The notes under the pieces are model-generated. The model was not told the origin of the DNA. It saw nothing but the letters and a program-made list of their open reading frames with translations, and made no database searches. Shown here piece by piece: positions 8,784 through 17,948 of a stretch of DNA of 64,000 nt. How positions within the stretch are numbered: the first letter of the stretch is position 1; each line of letters opens with the position of its first letter. Position numbers and translations under genes: made by a program. Source of the DNA: JAIQFL01 sp035295745 (GTDB lineage Bacteria; Acidobacteriota; Terriglobia; Bryobacterales; Bryobacteraceae); NCBI GenBank assembly GCA_035295745.1, contig DATGIL010000032.1:1-64000 (forward strand), written 5' to 3'.

Positions 8784-10876
8784 GCGCCATGAACCGGCGC
8801 AACTTCCTCCGCACCACCGCCGGCGCAGCGGGCGGTCTGCTGGTGGGCTTCCATCTGCCGCAGCGCTCTAGGATCCAGGCGGCAACGACGTCGCTGAAGC
8901 TGAATGCGTTCATACACGTTGGAACCGACGACTCAGTGACGCTATTCATACACAAGGCCGAGATGGGCCAAGGCACGGTGACGTCACTCTCGATGTTGCT
9001 GGCTGAGGAACTGGAGTGCGACTGGAAGAAGATTCGCACCGAGTTTCCGGGAGTGGACCGCGAGTTCGGACCGAACCAGGGCGTGGTGGGGAGCGCGAGC
9101 ATCCGAAGCTCCTGGGAGTCTTTGCGCAGGGCCGGCGCCACCGCGCGCGAGATGCTGATCGGCGCGGCGGCGCAACGATGGGGAGTAGATCGCAAGGTCT
9201 GCCGTGCGGAAAACAACAGCATTGTAAACACCGCCAACAATGAGCGGCTCACGTTCGGAAGCTTGTCTACGGAGGCGTCCATGCTGCCCGTTCCAGCCAA
9301 TCTGGCGCTCAAGGATCCCAAGGATTTCCAACTCATCGGAAAGGCGAGGAAGCGCCTGGACACTCCCGGCAAAGTCAACGGAAGCGCCACTTTCGGGATC
9401 GACGTGCGCCTGCCCGGGATGCAGTACGCCGTAATCGCGCGCTGCCCGGTGTTTGGCGGCAAGGTGGCGAACTTCGACGCCACCAAGGCCAAGGCGATTC
9501 CCGGCGTGAAGGGTGTGGTGCCAGTACCGAGCGGAATTGCGGTGATCGCGGACAACACTTGGTCGGCGATGGAGGGACGGCGGGCGCTCCAGGTGCAATG
9601 GAACGAAGGGCCAGTGGCGGCCTTTAGCACTCCTGGGATTACGAAGAGTTTTGCCGAGAGCATGTCCCAGCCTGGCGCGGTGGCGCGCAAGGAAGGCGAT
9701 GCGGCGACGGCTTTGGCGAGCGCGGCAAAGAAGATCGAAGCCGTGTACGAGGTGCCATACCTGGCGCATGCTCCCATGGAACCGCTCAATTGCGTGGCGG
9801 ATGTGCGCGCGGATCGATGCGAAGTCTGGGCCTCGACACAGGGACAGAGTGCGGCTCGCGCAGAAGCGGCGCGGATCACCGGTCTAAAGCCGGAAAGCGT
9901 AAAAGTCTACACCGAGTACATGGGCGGCGGGTTCGGACGCAGAGCGCGGCCCGACTACATCGGTGAGGCGGTGGAGGTCTCGAAGGCTGCCGGTGTGCCG
10001 GTGAAACTCACCTGGTCGCGCGAGGACGATATGCAGCAGGACGCCTATCGCCCGGCGTCGTACAGCCGCTTTGAAGGCGGCCTGGACGCGGACGGGTGGC
10101 CGGTCGCATGGACCACGCGTATCGCCTGTGCACCGTTCGGCGGGATGCGCGACGGCCTCTCGCGCACCGGCGTGGAAGGCGTGTCGACGATACCATATGC
10201 GATTCCCAACGTTCTGGTGGACTATCACGCGGTGGATCCCGGGATTCCGGTCAGCTACTGGCGATCGGTGGGGTATTCGCAGAACACTTTTTTCGCGGAA
10301 TCGTTTGTGGACGAACTTGCCGCTGCCGGCGGAAAAGATCCGGTGGAGTTGCGGCGTCGACTCCTGGCCAATTCGCCGAGACTGCTGGCGGCGCTTGACC
10401 TGGCAGCGGAGAAGGCCGGCTGGGGCAAGCCGCTTCCGGCGGGTAGGGGACGCGGCGTATCGGTGGCCAACAACATCGGCAGCAATACGGTGCAAATCGC
10501 GGAAGTGTCGGTGGAGCGAGGCAAGCTGAAGGTTCACCGCGTGGTCTGCGCGGTAGACTGTGGGCATGTCGTGAATCCCTGGGGCGTGGAGCAGCAGATC
10601 CAGAGCGGCATCGTGTTCGGTCTGTCGGCGGCGCTCAAAGGCGGGATCACGATCGATCGGGGGCGCGTGGAGCAGAGTAATTTCGATCGCTACGACGTGC
10701 TGCGCATCGACGAGATGCCGAAGGTGGAAGTGCATATCATTCCGAGTCAGGCGGCTCCCGGCGGAATGGGAGAGGCGAGCACCCCAGGAATCGCACCGGC
10801 GGTGTGCAATGCGATCTTCGCAGCGACGGGCAAGCGAATTCGCAAGCTGCCTTTGAAGGGCGCGGATTTAGGGTAG
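8780..10876 (+). CDS. iorB: Molybdopterin-binding subunit, xanthine dehydrogenase family (IorB-like)
   Basis: A 698-aa large catalytic subunit of an aldehyde oxidase/isoquinoline 1-oxidoreductase type hydroxylase. The N terminus MNRRNFLRTTAGAAGG carries a Tat twin-arginine signal (RRNFLR), so the complex is probably exported folded to the periplasm. Molybdopterin contacts are suggested by EMGQGT, GGGFGRR near residue 380, VPVKLTWSREDDMQ, and the end GGMGEASTPGIAPAVCNAIF, where the Glu matches the family's catalytic glutamate. The substrate cannot be predicted: relatives hydroxylate N-heterocycles or oxidise aldehydes. It is translationally coupled to the small subunit if that gene's frameshift is corrected. 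Confidence 0.88.
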   Translation: MSAMNRRNFLRTTAGAAGGLLVGFHLPQRSRIQAATTSLKLNAFIHVGTDDSVTLFIHKAEMGQGTVTSLSMLLAEELECDWKKIRTEFPGVDREFGPNQGVVGSASIRSSWESLRRAGATAREMLIGAAAQRWGVDRKVCRAENNSIVNTANNERLTFGSLSTEASMLPVPANLALKDPKDFQLIGKARKRLDTPGKVNGSATFGIDVRLPGMQYAVIARCPVFGGKVANFDATKAKAIPGVKGVVPVPSGIAVIADNTWSAMEGRRALQVQWNEGPVAAFSTPGITKSFAESMSQPGAVARKEGDAATALASAAKKIEAVYEVPYLAHAPMEPLNCVADVRADRCEVWASTQGQSAARAEAARITGLKPESVKVYTEYMGGGFGRRARPDYIGEAVEVSKAAGVPVKLTWSREDDMQQDAYRPASYSRFEGGLDADGWPVAWTTRIACAPFGGMRDGLSRTGVEGVSTIPYAIPNVLVDYHAVDPGIPVSYWRSVGYSQNTFFAESFVDELAAAGGKDPVELRRRLLANSPRLLAALDLAAEKAGWGKPLPAGRGRGVSVANNIGSNTVQIAEVSVERGKLKVHRVVCAVDCGHVVNPWGVEQQIQSGIVFGLSAALKGGITIDRGRVEQSNFDRYDVLRIDEMPKVEVHIIPSQAAPGGMGEASTPGIAPAVCNAIFAATGKRIRKLPLKGADLG

Positions 10877-11005
10877 ATAAAAATCGTGTCCCCTTTGCGG
10901 CGAAGTCCACGCTTCTATGTACAGGAGGCGAGGCCGGATGTCGCTGTTGGTTTGCGCCAGCGGCACGAACCACTAAACGGATTTGCAACGCGAAGAAAGC
11001 CGCTA

Positions 11006-12778
11006 CTATTTTCGAATCGAGATCGTCTGCTGACCCTTGGTGTACGCGGTGTACTCGGTACCTGCGGGGGCGGCGATCTCCTTAGCGTGCCTCGGCATCT
11101 TCGGAAGCTCCAATGGCCGGACGTCATCTCTATTGCCGCCGCCGATTCTAAGGGTCAACTTGCTGCCCTCTGCTGCCGTGACCTTTTTCAGCCGGAAGGT
11201 CTTTTTCTTTCCGCCTTCCACGATTTCCCCCTGGATTGCCGCGTTCTTCGGAAGCACCGTCGTAGCCCCGACTACAAAGCCATCCGGCGCGGTGAATTTG
11301 ATCGTCTGGCCCGCTTCCGCGTCAGCGGGAATGTCTTCGGCGAGCCGGATAGTGAGCGGCAAGGCGTCTGGAACCGATACCGATTGCGTAGCCGCCGGGA
11401 CAACTGGAGGAGCAGGCGGTGGTTCGGGAGATGTGGCGGTGGGCTGCGGCGTACTATTCGTCGCGGCCGGTTGTGGGGGAGGAGCCGGTGCGGTAGACGG
11501 CGCAGTTGGCGACGGCTTGGCGGCCGCCGCCATCGGTTTCACATTCGCCATCGCTTCGAGAATCTCCTTCGGCACGCCGGCCTTGGAGAGCCTGGCGAGT
11601 TCCGGATTGGAGAGATCGAAATTCGTCGGGGTCGTCCGAATCTGCCGCAGAATTAGGTCTGTTGGGACTTTCGCGTCGACCACCATATAGACGATTCCGT
11701 TGTTGTCGAGGACCTTGCCTACTGGAGGCGCAGCGTCCGGTTGAGGTTGCGCCGGGGTCGTGGCAATTGCCGGAGGCGCGGGGGCGGCGCCGCGATGGGT
11801 CAGTATCCACCATCCTCCGCCCGCTGCAGCCAGCACCAGCACTACGGCGCCGGCGATGAGCGCGATCGGCGGTTTGCTTTTTGTCGCAACCGCCGGCGCC
11901 GCGGGAGCCATGGTGGAGGCGGGCCGGTTTTGCAGGGCCGACAGTACACTGCGCACCTCCTGCATGCTCTGCCAACGCGCCACCGGATTCTTGCAGAGGC
12001 ACTGTCGGATGATCTGATCGAGCAGTGGCGGCACATGCGCCGAACTCTCCGAAACAGGGCGAACCTCGTCCCGGAGAATCGACGAGAGCGTCGAGAGTGT
12101 GGTGTCGCCCGTAAAGGCCCGACGGCCCGTGACCATCTCGTAAAGCACCACACCGAAGGAAAAGATGTCGGAGCGGGCGTCGACTACCTTGCCTTCTGCC
12201 TGTTCGGGCGACATGTAGCTGACGGTTCCGAGGATGGAGCCCTCGATGGTAATCGGGCTGGCCCCCAAGGTGGCCGTCTTGTCAGTGAGGTCGATAGAAC
12301 TGGCGCCGCGCGAGAGTTTGGCCAGGCCGAAATCAAGAATCTTCACGAGGCCGGTCTGCGTGACCATGACGTTGGCAGGCTTGAGGTCGCGATGAATGAT
12401 TCCGGCGGCATGCGCGGCCTGCAGGGCGTCGGCCATCTGCACGGCATATCCCAGCACTTCGGCCACAGAGAGGCCACCGGGTGGGATCAGGTCCGCCAGA
12501 TCTTTGCCCGTGACGTACTCCATCACGATGAATTCGGTGCCTTCCTCGAAGAGCACGTCGTGAATGGTGATGATGTTGGGGTGATTGAGGGCGGAGGCGG
12601 CCTGTGCTTCCTGTTGAAACCGGGCGCGGCGTTCAGCGTCTCCCGAATGCGATTCGGAAAGCACTTTGATTGCTACGGTTCGATTGAGGCGGAAGTCCTG
12701 CGCGCGATACACATCGCCCATTCCGCCGGAGCCCAACTTCTCGATCAGTTGGTAATGCGAGATCTTACGGCCTACCAT
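11006..12778 (-). CDS. Membrane-anchored Ser/Thr protein kinase
   Basis: A bacterial Hanks-type kinase of about 590 aa. The kinase domain covers residues about 9-275: glycine loop GSGGMGDVY, Lys in VAIKVL, catalytic loop HRDLKPANVM, DFGLAK and APE-like SYMSPEQAEG. A linker, one transmembrane helix (LIAGAVVLVLAAAGGGWWIL) and a Pro/Ala-rich extracytoplasmic region follow. The last 90 residues form a beta-rich domain (PLTIRLAEDIPADAEAGQTIKF). There are no PASTA repeats. The frame is open to a GTG at 12817; the ATG at 12778 (MVGRKISHYQLIEKLG) matches how this family normally begins. Confidence 0.88.
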   Translation of the reverse strand: MVGRKISHYQLIEKLGSGGMGDVYRAQDFRLNRTVAIKVLSESHSGDAERRARFQQEAQAASALNHPNIITIHDVLFEEGTEFIVMEYVTGKDLADLIPPGGLSVAEVLGYAVQMADALQAAHAAGIIHRDLKPANVMVTQTGLVKILDFGLAKLSRGASSIDLTDKTATLGASPITIEGSILGTVSYMSPEQAEGKVVDARSDIFSFGVVLYEMVTGRRAFTGDTTLSTLSSILRDEVRPVSESSAHVPPLLDQIIRQCLCKNPVARWQSMQEVRSVLSALQNRPASTMAPAAPAVATKSKPPIALIAGAVVLVLAAAGGGWWILTHRGAAPAPPAIATTPAQPQPDAAPPVGKVLDNNGIVYMVVDAKVPTDLILRQIRTTPTNFDLSNPELARLSKAGVPKEILEAMANVKPMAAAAKPSPTAPSTAPAPPPQPAATNSTPQPTATSPEPPPAPPVVPAATQSVSVPDALPLTIRLAEDIPADAEAGQTIKFTAPDGFVVGATTVLPKNAAIQGEIVEGGKKKTFRLKKVTAAEGSKLTLRIGGGNRDDVRPLELPKMPRHAKEIAAPAGTEYTAYTKGQQTISIRK

Positions 12779-12861
12779 GAATTTCCGCTCGTCCCTCCAG
12801 AGGTCGTACCATTTCACAACATCCGGCGACTCCGCGCAATTGTCCCGGGCGCGGTATACTC

Positions 12862-13383
12862 ATGCGCGGAATGTCTCAGCGCATCCAGATCTTCGTCACC
12901 GGCGGCACCTTCGATAAGGAGTACAACGAGCTCACCGGCGAGCTGTTTTTCCAGCGCACGCACATCGGCGACATGCTGCGCTTGGGGCGCTGCCATCTCG
13001 ACGTGCAGATCGATTCCTTGATGATGATCGACAGCCTTCAGATGACGGACAGCGACCGGCAATTGATTCTGGATCGTTGCCTCGCGACGGGCCCTGATCG
13101 CATCGTCATCACGCACGGGACGGACACGATGGAACTGACCGCCGCACTGCTTGGCCGCGCCGTCTCCGGAAAGACGATCGTCCTCACCGGTGCGATGGTG
13201 CCCTACACTTTTGGCAGTTCTGACGGAATGTTTAATCTGGGGACCGCCCTGGCATTCGTACAGACTCTGGCGCCGGGAGTCTACGTGGCGATGAATGGGC
13301 GCTGCTTGCCGTGGCATTCCGTCACCAAAAACCGGGAGCGAGGGATTTTTGAGGCCGTTCCGGGGCTCCGCAAGGAATCCTAG
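12862..13383 (+). CDS. Single-domain asparaginase-family protein
   Basis: A 173-aa protein covering only the N-terminal catalytic domain of L-asparaginase. The first catalytic Thr is in FVTGGTFDKEY, and the second active-site block is VITHGTDTMELTAALL with the Thr-Asp pair. IVLTGAMVPYTFGSSDGMFNLG is also conserved. Canonical type I/II enzymes are about 330 aa with a second domain completing the site between subunits. Short homologues of this size exist as complete genes in other bacteria, so this is probably not a truncation, but its substrate is uncertain. A second possible start (ATG) is at 12871. It is divergent from the kinase gene. Confidence 0.8.
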   Translation: MRGMSQRIQIFVTGGTFDKEYNELTGELFFQRTHIGDMLRLGRCHLDVQIDSLMMIDSLQMTDSDRQLILDRCLATGPDRIVITHGTDTMELTAALLGRAVSGKTIVLTGAMVPYTFGSSDGMFNLGTALAFVQTLAPGVYVAMNGRCLPWHSVTKNRERGIFEAVPGLRKES

Positions 13384-13413
13384 CGCTAGGTGAAGAGGGC
13401 GCTGGACCGGGTT

Positions 13414-13707
13414 CGCTCCCTCACGGTCGCGGCTCGTAACGCACCAAATACGTTCGCGCGATACGTGTGCTTACGAGCCGCGCGCGTAAGCAAGCGATCA
13501 CTAATCAGAAGGCGGCGGCGCTCCCTCACGGTCGCGGCTCGTAACGCACCAAACACGTTCGCGCGATACGTGTGCTTGCGAGCCGCGCGCGTAAGCAAGC
13601 GACCATTAATCAGAGGGCGGCGACGCTCCCTCACGGTCGCGGCTCGTAAGCTACCCTAACACGTTCGCGCGATACGTGTGCTTGCGAGCCGCGCGCGTCA
13701 GCAAGCG
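13414..13707 (+). repeat. Three tandem copies of repeat family A (105-bp period)
   Basis: Three near-identical units start at 13414, 13519 and 13624, each about 83 bp plus a conserved 22-bp joiner. Every unit has a left arm (gctccctcacggtcgcggct) and a right arm (gagccgcgcgcgtaagcaagcg) whose inner parts, cgcggctcgtaa and ttacgagccgcg, are complementary, so each can form a hairpin. A single reverse-oriented full copy is at 58962-59039 and fragments are at 142, 2560, 17406 and 35133. The array fills the 349-bp gap between the asparaginase gene and the hydrolase remnant; I see no gene in it. Confidence 0.9.
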
Positions 13708-13732
13708 ATCTTGAACCTATCCCGGCAACCTG

Positions 13733-14670
13733 CTACGGTTGGACTCTCTGCAAGGCGACGGTGGTATCGGCGGGAACCGCAACCAGAGGGTCGCCGTGCA
13801 GGTAGCCGAGCGAGGCCAGGAACAGATCCATCTGACGCAGGACAAGAGCGTGCCACGGCGAGCTATCGCTGCGGTTGTAAAAACCGTGGCTCTGGTTCTC
13901 GGCGGTATAGAATTCGGCACGGGTCCCCACAGCGATCAATTGGCGCGCGAAGTCGCGCGCCTTCTCCTGCAGCGAATCTTCGGTGCCGAAGAACAGGATT
14001 GCGGGAGGTCCACCCGGATTCACCTGCCAACTGGTGATAAAGGCGCCTATCGGACCCACAGCGGCCGCCGCCTGCTCCGGCGTCATACGGCTTCGCTCCG
14101 GGAAGCCGAAGGCGGGGTTCACGAGCACCAGCGCATTCGGACTTGACGAGACCGAGAGATCCTCATCGCGCGGTGTAAAAGATGAATTGTAGGCGGCGAA
14201 TGCAGCAATGCTGGCGCCCGACGAGCCGCCTCCCGCAATCACACGCGCCGGGTCGATTCCCAGTCGCAGAGCATTCAGCCGGAACCAGCGAACCGCGCTC
14301 TTGGCGTCCTCAGCGCACGCCTCCAGAGAGGTATGGTGTATGCCGCGATCCGGTACTCTGCCGACGCAGCTACCATGCCACGCGCGGCGAGGTATGACGC
14401 GCTGCTGGCGAACTGCGACGGACTTCCGGTCGCGCAGTTACCTCCAAAAAAGAAGATAATCGCGGGCCGCCGATCCGACTTCGTCCAGCCGGGTGGAAAG
14501 TAGAGGTTCATCTTCAAATCACCCTGTGGCGTCGTCTTATAGATGATCACTGCTTTGTTGTCGACGGGTTGGAGATCCGCGTCAACCGGTTTCAACGCGG
14601 CGGGCATTTGACTGCCCACAAACAGGAGCGCAAAGGCTACTCGCAGGCGCATTTCTCCTCGCAACGCCAT
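13733..14670 (-). pseudogene. Exported alpha/beta hydrolase broken by a frameshift
   Basis: Read on the minus strand, the first frame (14670 to about 14338) gives a signal peptide (LRVAFALLFVGSQMPAA) and the start of an esterase/lipase fold (RRPAIIFFFGGNC and AEYRI). The second frame (from about 14335) continues HTSLEACAEDAKSAVRWFR, then the nucleophile elbow AGGGSSGAS and the catalytic-His region NQSHGFYN. The two join if two extra bases, or one missing base, are assumed near 14336. All catalytic elements are present, so the break is recent or a sequencing error. Close relatives are the carbohydrate-esterase-like hydrolases common in Solibacter. It lies next to the family A repeat array. Confidence 0.8.
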
Positions 14671-14870
14671 CTTCTCTCATAACAATCTCGCCGGCAATCA
14701 CTCCGCGCCTCCGGGAACTATGGTTTGATCGTTCGGCGAAGGCTTATTGAAATAATCCCGGTCAAACCGGCTCCGCTATGAAAACAAAGCAATTAACTAC
14801 TGGTAACGCGGGACGGCGGATACCAGCAGATTCCCGACCCCCACGTGCTAAACTTAAGTGATTCGCCTAC

Positions 14871-17240
14871 ATGGATTTCCTTAAGGGCCTCAACGCGCAG
14901 CAGCGGGAAGCGGTGAGTCATACCGAGGGCCCGCTACTGATCCTGGCCGGCGCAGGTAGCGGCAAGACGCGCGTAATTACTCATCGCATCGCGCACATCA
15001 TTACGACGCGGCGAGTGCCGCCTTCGTCGGTGCTCGCTGTGACGTTCACCAATAAGGCATCCCGGGAGATGCGCGAGCGAGTGGAGGCATTACTGGAAGG
15101 CGTGGAACTGCAGTCTTCCCCTATTGTTTCCACGTTTCATTCTTTCTGCGTGCGGTTGCTACGGCGGGACGGCGATCCCCTGGCTCGGGTCCGACCCGGA
15201 TTCAACCGGCGCTTCAGCATCTACGACGATGAAGATCAGCTCGGCATCATCAAGGCGAGCTATCGCGGCATGGGGCTGGATGAGAAAGAATTCATTCAGT
15301 ACCGGGTGGCCCTTTCGAAGATCAGTAACGCCAAGAATCGCAATCTGACTCCGAAGGATCTGTACGCCAACGCCGTCAACGACGAAGGTGAGAAACTCGC
15401 GAAGGTCTTTGAGGATTACGAGAAGGCGCTGCGTACAGCCAACGCACTCGATTTCGACGATCTGTTGCTGGAGGCGGTGCGGCTGTTGCGCACCGACGAT
15501 GCTACGCGCGAGGCGTGGAATCGCCGGCTGAACTACATCATGATCGACGAATATCAGGACACCAATCGCTCGCAATACGAGATGATGCGCCTGCTTTCCG
15601 AGTCGCACGGCAATGTCTGCGTGGTCGGCGATGAGGACCAGTCGATCTACAGTTGGCGCGGCGCGGACATTCAGAACATTCTGGATTTCGAAAAAGACTT
15701 TCCCGAAGCCAAGGTGATTCGGCTCGAGCAGAATTACCGGTCGACCAAGAATATTCTGGCTGCCGCGGGCGCGGTGGTGGAGAACAATAAGGCCCGCAAA
15801 GGCAAGAAGCTCTGGACCGAGTCCGATTCAGGCTCTCCGCTGGGTTTGTACGCAGGTTATGACGACCAGAACGAAGCGCTCTTCATCGCGGATACGATCG
15901 AGAAGCATCTGGTCGCCAACCCGGGAGACGCGGTGGCGGTTTTGTACCGCACCAACTTCCAGTCGCGCCAGATCGAAGAGGCGCTGCGGCGATACGGGCG
16001 CAAGTACAACATTGTCGGCGGATTTAGTTTCTATCAGCGGTCCGAGATCAAGGACACAGTAGCTTACCTGAAGCTGGCAGCGTCCAACACCGATTCGGTG
16101 AGCCTGCTGCGCATCATCAATACCCCGGCGCGGGGTATTGGGCGCACCACGGTGGAACAGATTGAGCGATATGCGCGCGAGCACCTGATCAGCCTTTGGG
16201 AGGCGATCGGACGGGTGATCGACGACCAGTCCCTTTCCACGCGGTCCCAATCGTCGCTGGTGACATTCCGGAATCTGATTCAGGAGCTGTCGCTGGTGGC
16301 GAGTACGTCGTCACTGCCCGATCTCTTGAGGTTCATTCTGGATCGTACGGGGTACAGGCGGATGCTGGAGGCGGAGAAGACTCCGGAATCGGAAACGCGG
16401 CTTGAGAATCTGCACGAGTTGATCAACGCGGCTGCGGAAGCTGCGGAACGTGGCGAGAGCATCTCGGATTTCCTGGACCACGCCGCATTGGTCTCCGATG
16501 CTGATGCCTACGACGAGAAGGCGCCTGTCACGTTGATGACGCTCCACAACGCGAAAGGGCTGGAATTTCCGGTGGTCTTCCTGTCTGGCATGGAGATGGG
16601 ACTCTTTCCACACAGTCGGTCGATGGACTCCGAAGCGATGCTGGAGGAGGAGCGGCGGCTCTGTTATGTCGGCATGACGCGCGCGCGTAAACGCCTCATT
16701 CTGACATGGGCGAAGTACCGGCGAAAATTTGGAGGCGGCGACCAGGAGCGCTCGGCTCCGTCGTGGTTTTTGGGAGAGGTGCCGCAGCATCTCATCATGA
16801 ATTTGGGTCCGCAGGACCAGGCGGGCGAGGTCGATCTGCTGGTCGAGCGACACGATGTGCGGGCGGCCGCCAAGCGCAACACGTACACCGGCAAGACCTA
16901 CAATTCTCTGGAGAATATCTCGCAGTTTTTTGGCGAGCGTGGAATGGGGTTTAACTCCGGGCCTGCCGAAGCGAAGTCTGCACCAGCGAATTCCTTGAAG
17001 ACGCCGCCGATGCCGTTGCCGCGGCCAGGCAAGAATAATGCACCTCTGACGAAGCCTTTGCCCACCGCGCCGCCGCGGAAAGGTGCGCGTGCCGGCATGA
17101 CGGTGGAGCATCCCAAATACGGCACGGGGACGGTGGTGCGGCGCGAAGGGGACGGGGAAGATGCTAAGATCACTGTTAACTTCCCTCGTTACGGGCTCAA
17201 GAAGCTACTCGAAAAATACGCAGGACTGAAACGAAACTGA
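14871..17240 (+). CDS. pcrA: UvrD/PcrA-type 3'-5' DNA helicase
   Basis: A 789-aa superfamily 1A helicase for repair and replication-fork maintenance. The N-terminal Q motif is LNAQQREAV and Walker A is LAGAGSGKT (residues 25-33). Further motifs are TFTNKASREM, Walker B DEYQDTN, GDEDQSIYSWRGA, LEQNYRS, TLMTLHNAKGLEFPVVF and VGMTRARKRL. The C terminus carries the small beta-domain (GMTVEHPKYGTGTVVRREG) typical of PcrA, which binds RNA polymerase in relatives. Family length is normal. The 200 bp upstream show no gene. Confidence 0.95.
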   Translation: MDFLKGLNAQQREAVSHTEGPLLILAGAGSGKTRVITHRIAHIITTRRVPPSSVLAVTFTNKASREMRERVEALLEGVELQSSPIVSTFHSFCVRLLRRDGDPLARVRPGFNRRFSIYDDEDQLGIIKASYRGMGLDEKEFIQYRVALSKISNAKNRNLTPKDLYANAVNDEGEKLAKVFEDYEKALRTANALDFDDLLLEAVRLLRTDDATREAWNRRLNYIMIDEYQDTNRSQYEMMRLLSESHGNVCVVGDEDQSIYSWRGADIQNILDFEKDFPEAKVIRLEQNYRSTKNILAAAGAVVENNKARKGKKLWTESDSGSPLGLYAGYDDQNEALFIADTIEKHLVANPGDAVAVLYRTNFQSRQIEEALRRYGRKYNIVGGFSFYQRSEIKDTVAYLKLAASNTDSVSLLRIINTPARGIGRTTVEQIERYAREHLISLWEAIGRVIDDQSLSTRSQSSLVTFRNLIQELSLVASTSSLPDLLRFILDRTGYRRMLEAEKTPESETRLENLHELINAAAEAAERGESISDFLDHAALVSDADAYDEKAPVTLMTLHNAKGLEFPVVFLSGMEMGLFPHSRSMDSEAMLEEERRLCYVGMTRARKRLILTWAKYRRKFGGGDQERSAPSWFLGEVPQHLIMNLGPQDQAGEVDLLVERHDVRAAAKRNTYTGKTYNSLENISQFFGERGMGFNSGPAEAKSAPANSLKTPPMPLPRPGKNNAPLTKPLPTAPPRKGARAGMTVEHPKYGTGTVVRREGDGEDAKITVNFPRYGLKKLLEKYAGLKRN

Positions 17241-17398
17241 TGAACACGAAGAACGTCACCGATAAACCGGAACGCAAAAAGCTGAAACGCACGGCGCGCA
17301 AAAAAGCAGCCCCCAAGGCAAAGCGCGCGGCGGGTGTGGCCCGCGGCTCCACCAAGAAAAAGATCCGTCACCAGGCACAAGGCCAGCGCAAACGTTAG
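17240..17398 (+). CDS. Small highly basic protein coupled to pcrA
   Basis: A 52-aa ORF whose ATG shares its A with the last base of the pcrA stop (tgATG), a layout that favours translational coupling. Nearly half the residues are Lys or Arg (RKKLKRTARKKAAPKAKRAA ... KKKIRHQAQGQRKR), like nucleic-acid-binding tails of histone-like or ribosome-associated peptides. I do not recognise the family. The coupling and strongly biased composition argue for a real gene; the antisense reading frames here look random. Confidence 0.6.
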   Translation: MNTKNVTDKPERKKLKRTARKKAAPKAKRAAGVARGSTKKKIRHQAQGQRKR

Positions 17399-17405
17399 CC
17401 TCCCG

Positions 17406-17443
17406 CTCACGCGTCGCGGCGGTGAGCCGCGACCGTGGGCGAA
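17406..17443 (-). repeat. Degenerate family A repeat arm
   Basis: Contains gagccgcgaccgtg-ggcg, the reverse complement of the family A left arm with small changes, immediately after the small basic protein gene. Confidence 0.35.
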
Positions 17444-17479
17444 TCGACCGGGCGCGCGCCAATTCGACTCATGTGAACC

Positions 17480-17815
17480 CACACTATGGGTTGACCCCTT
17501 GGCGCGCTGGCCGCATGGCTGGCAGGCCCTTGCCGGGCTTCTCCTTTTGTGGGTGCTGGCGCTGCTTTGCCCGTATTTCTCTCGCGATCTGGGCAGTCTA
17601 TCCGGCCCATGGCAAGTGCTGATGGTGAAGCTAAATTCCGTGGCCGCAGCGCGTCACCATTTTCCTGAACATTTTTGACGTTCGCATTGCCAGAACGGGA
17701 AACCTATGTAGCCAGCCCGGAGTTCCGCTACGGGCAGAAACCGAACGTAGTAACCCTGCGTGGCGATGACATCAGCGTCACGATCAAGCCAGTTGCCGCC
17801 CTGGTGATACCACTC
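17480..17815 (+). pseudogene. Decayed second copy of the phosphatidylserine decarboxylase gene
   Basis: This stretch aligns by eye with the intact psd gene at 19794-20435. The membrane-segment part (17497-17590) matches 19845-19940. A short deletion is followed by atggcaa-gtgctgatggtgaag. A 30-base identical run (17654-17683 against psd bases from about 20028) comes next, and then a block (17705-17800) matching about 20118-20215. Several indels and a missing piece of about 50 bp remove the frame. The 550-bp gap 17399-17948 holds only this relic and a repeat arm. The relic lies 2.3 kb upstream of the working copy, with a histidine kinase gene between. Confidence 0.85.
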
Positions 17816-17948
17816 GCCTCGCAGAACAGAAAGCATTGCCTGCGTGTGGTAACATCTCAATTCGGCAAAGTTCTTCGGTCTAGCAGACGGGAACCGGTAC
17901 CGAGACGCTCCGGGAAGCTCGGATGGTTTTGACATCTGCAGCTTCCGG

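Noticed and set aside
8608..9879. 423-aa minus-strand open frame
   Set aside because: Antisense to iorA/iorB, whose motifs are unambiguous; long shadows are expected in GC-rich DNA.
11741..13021. 426-aa plus-strand open frame
   Set aside because: Antisense to the Ser/Thr kinase, whose catalytic motifs are complete.
13414..13707. Possible CRISPR array
   Set aside because: Only three units, the conserved part is 83 bp and the joiners are also conserved rather than unique spacers; no cas genes are present.
17675..17932. 85-aa open frame in the pcrA-kinase gap
   Set aside because: It overlaps the decayed psd copy, which explains the sequence better.
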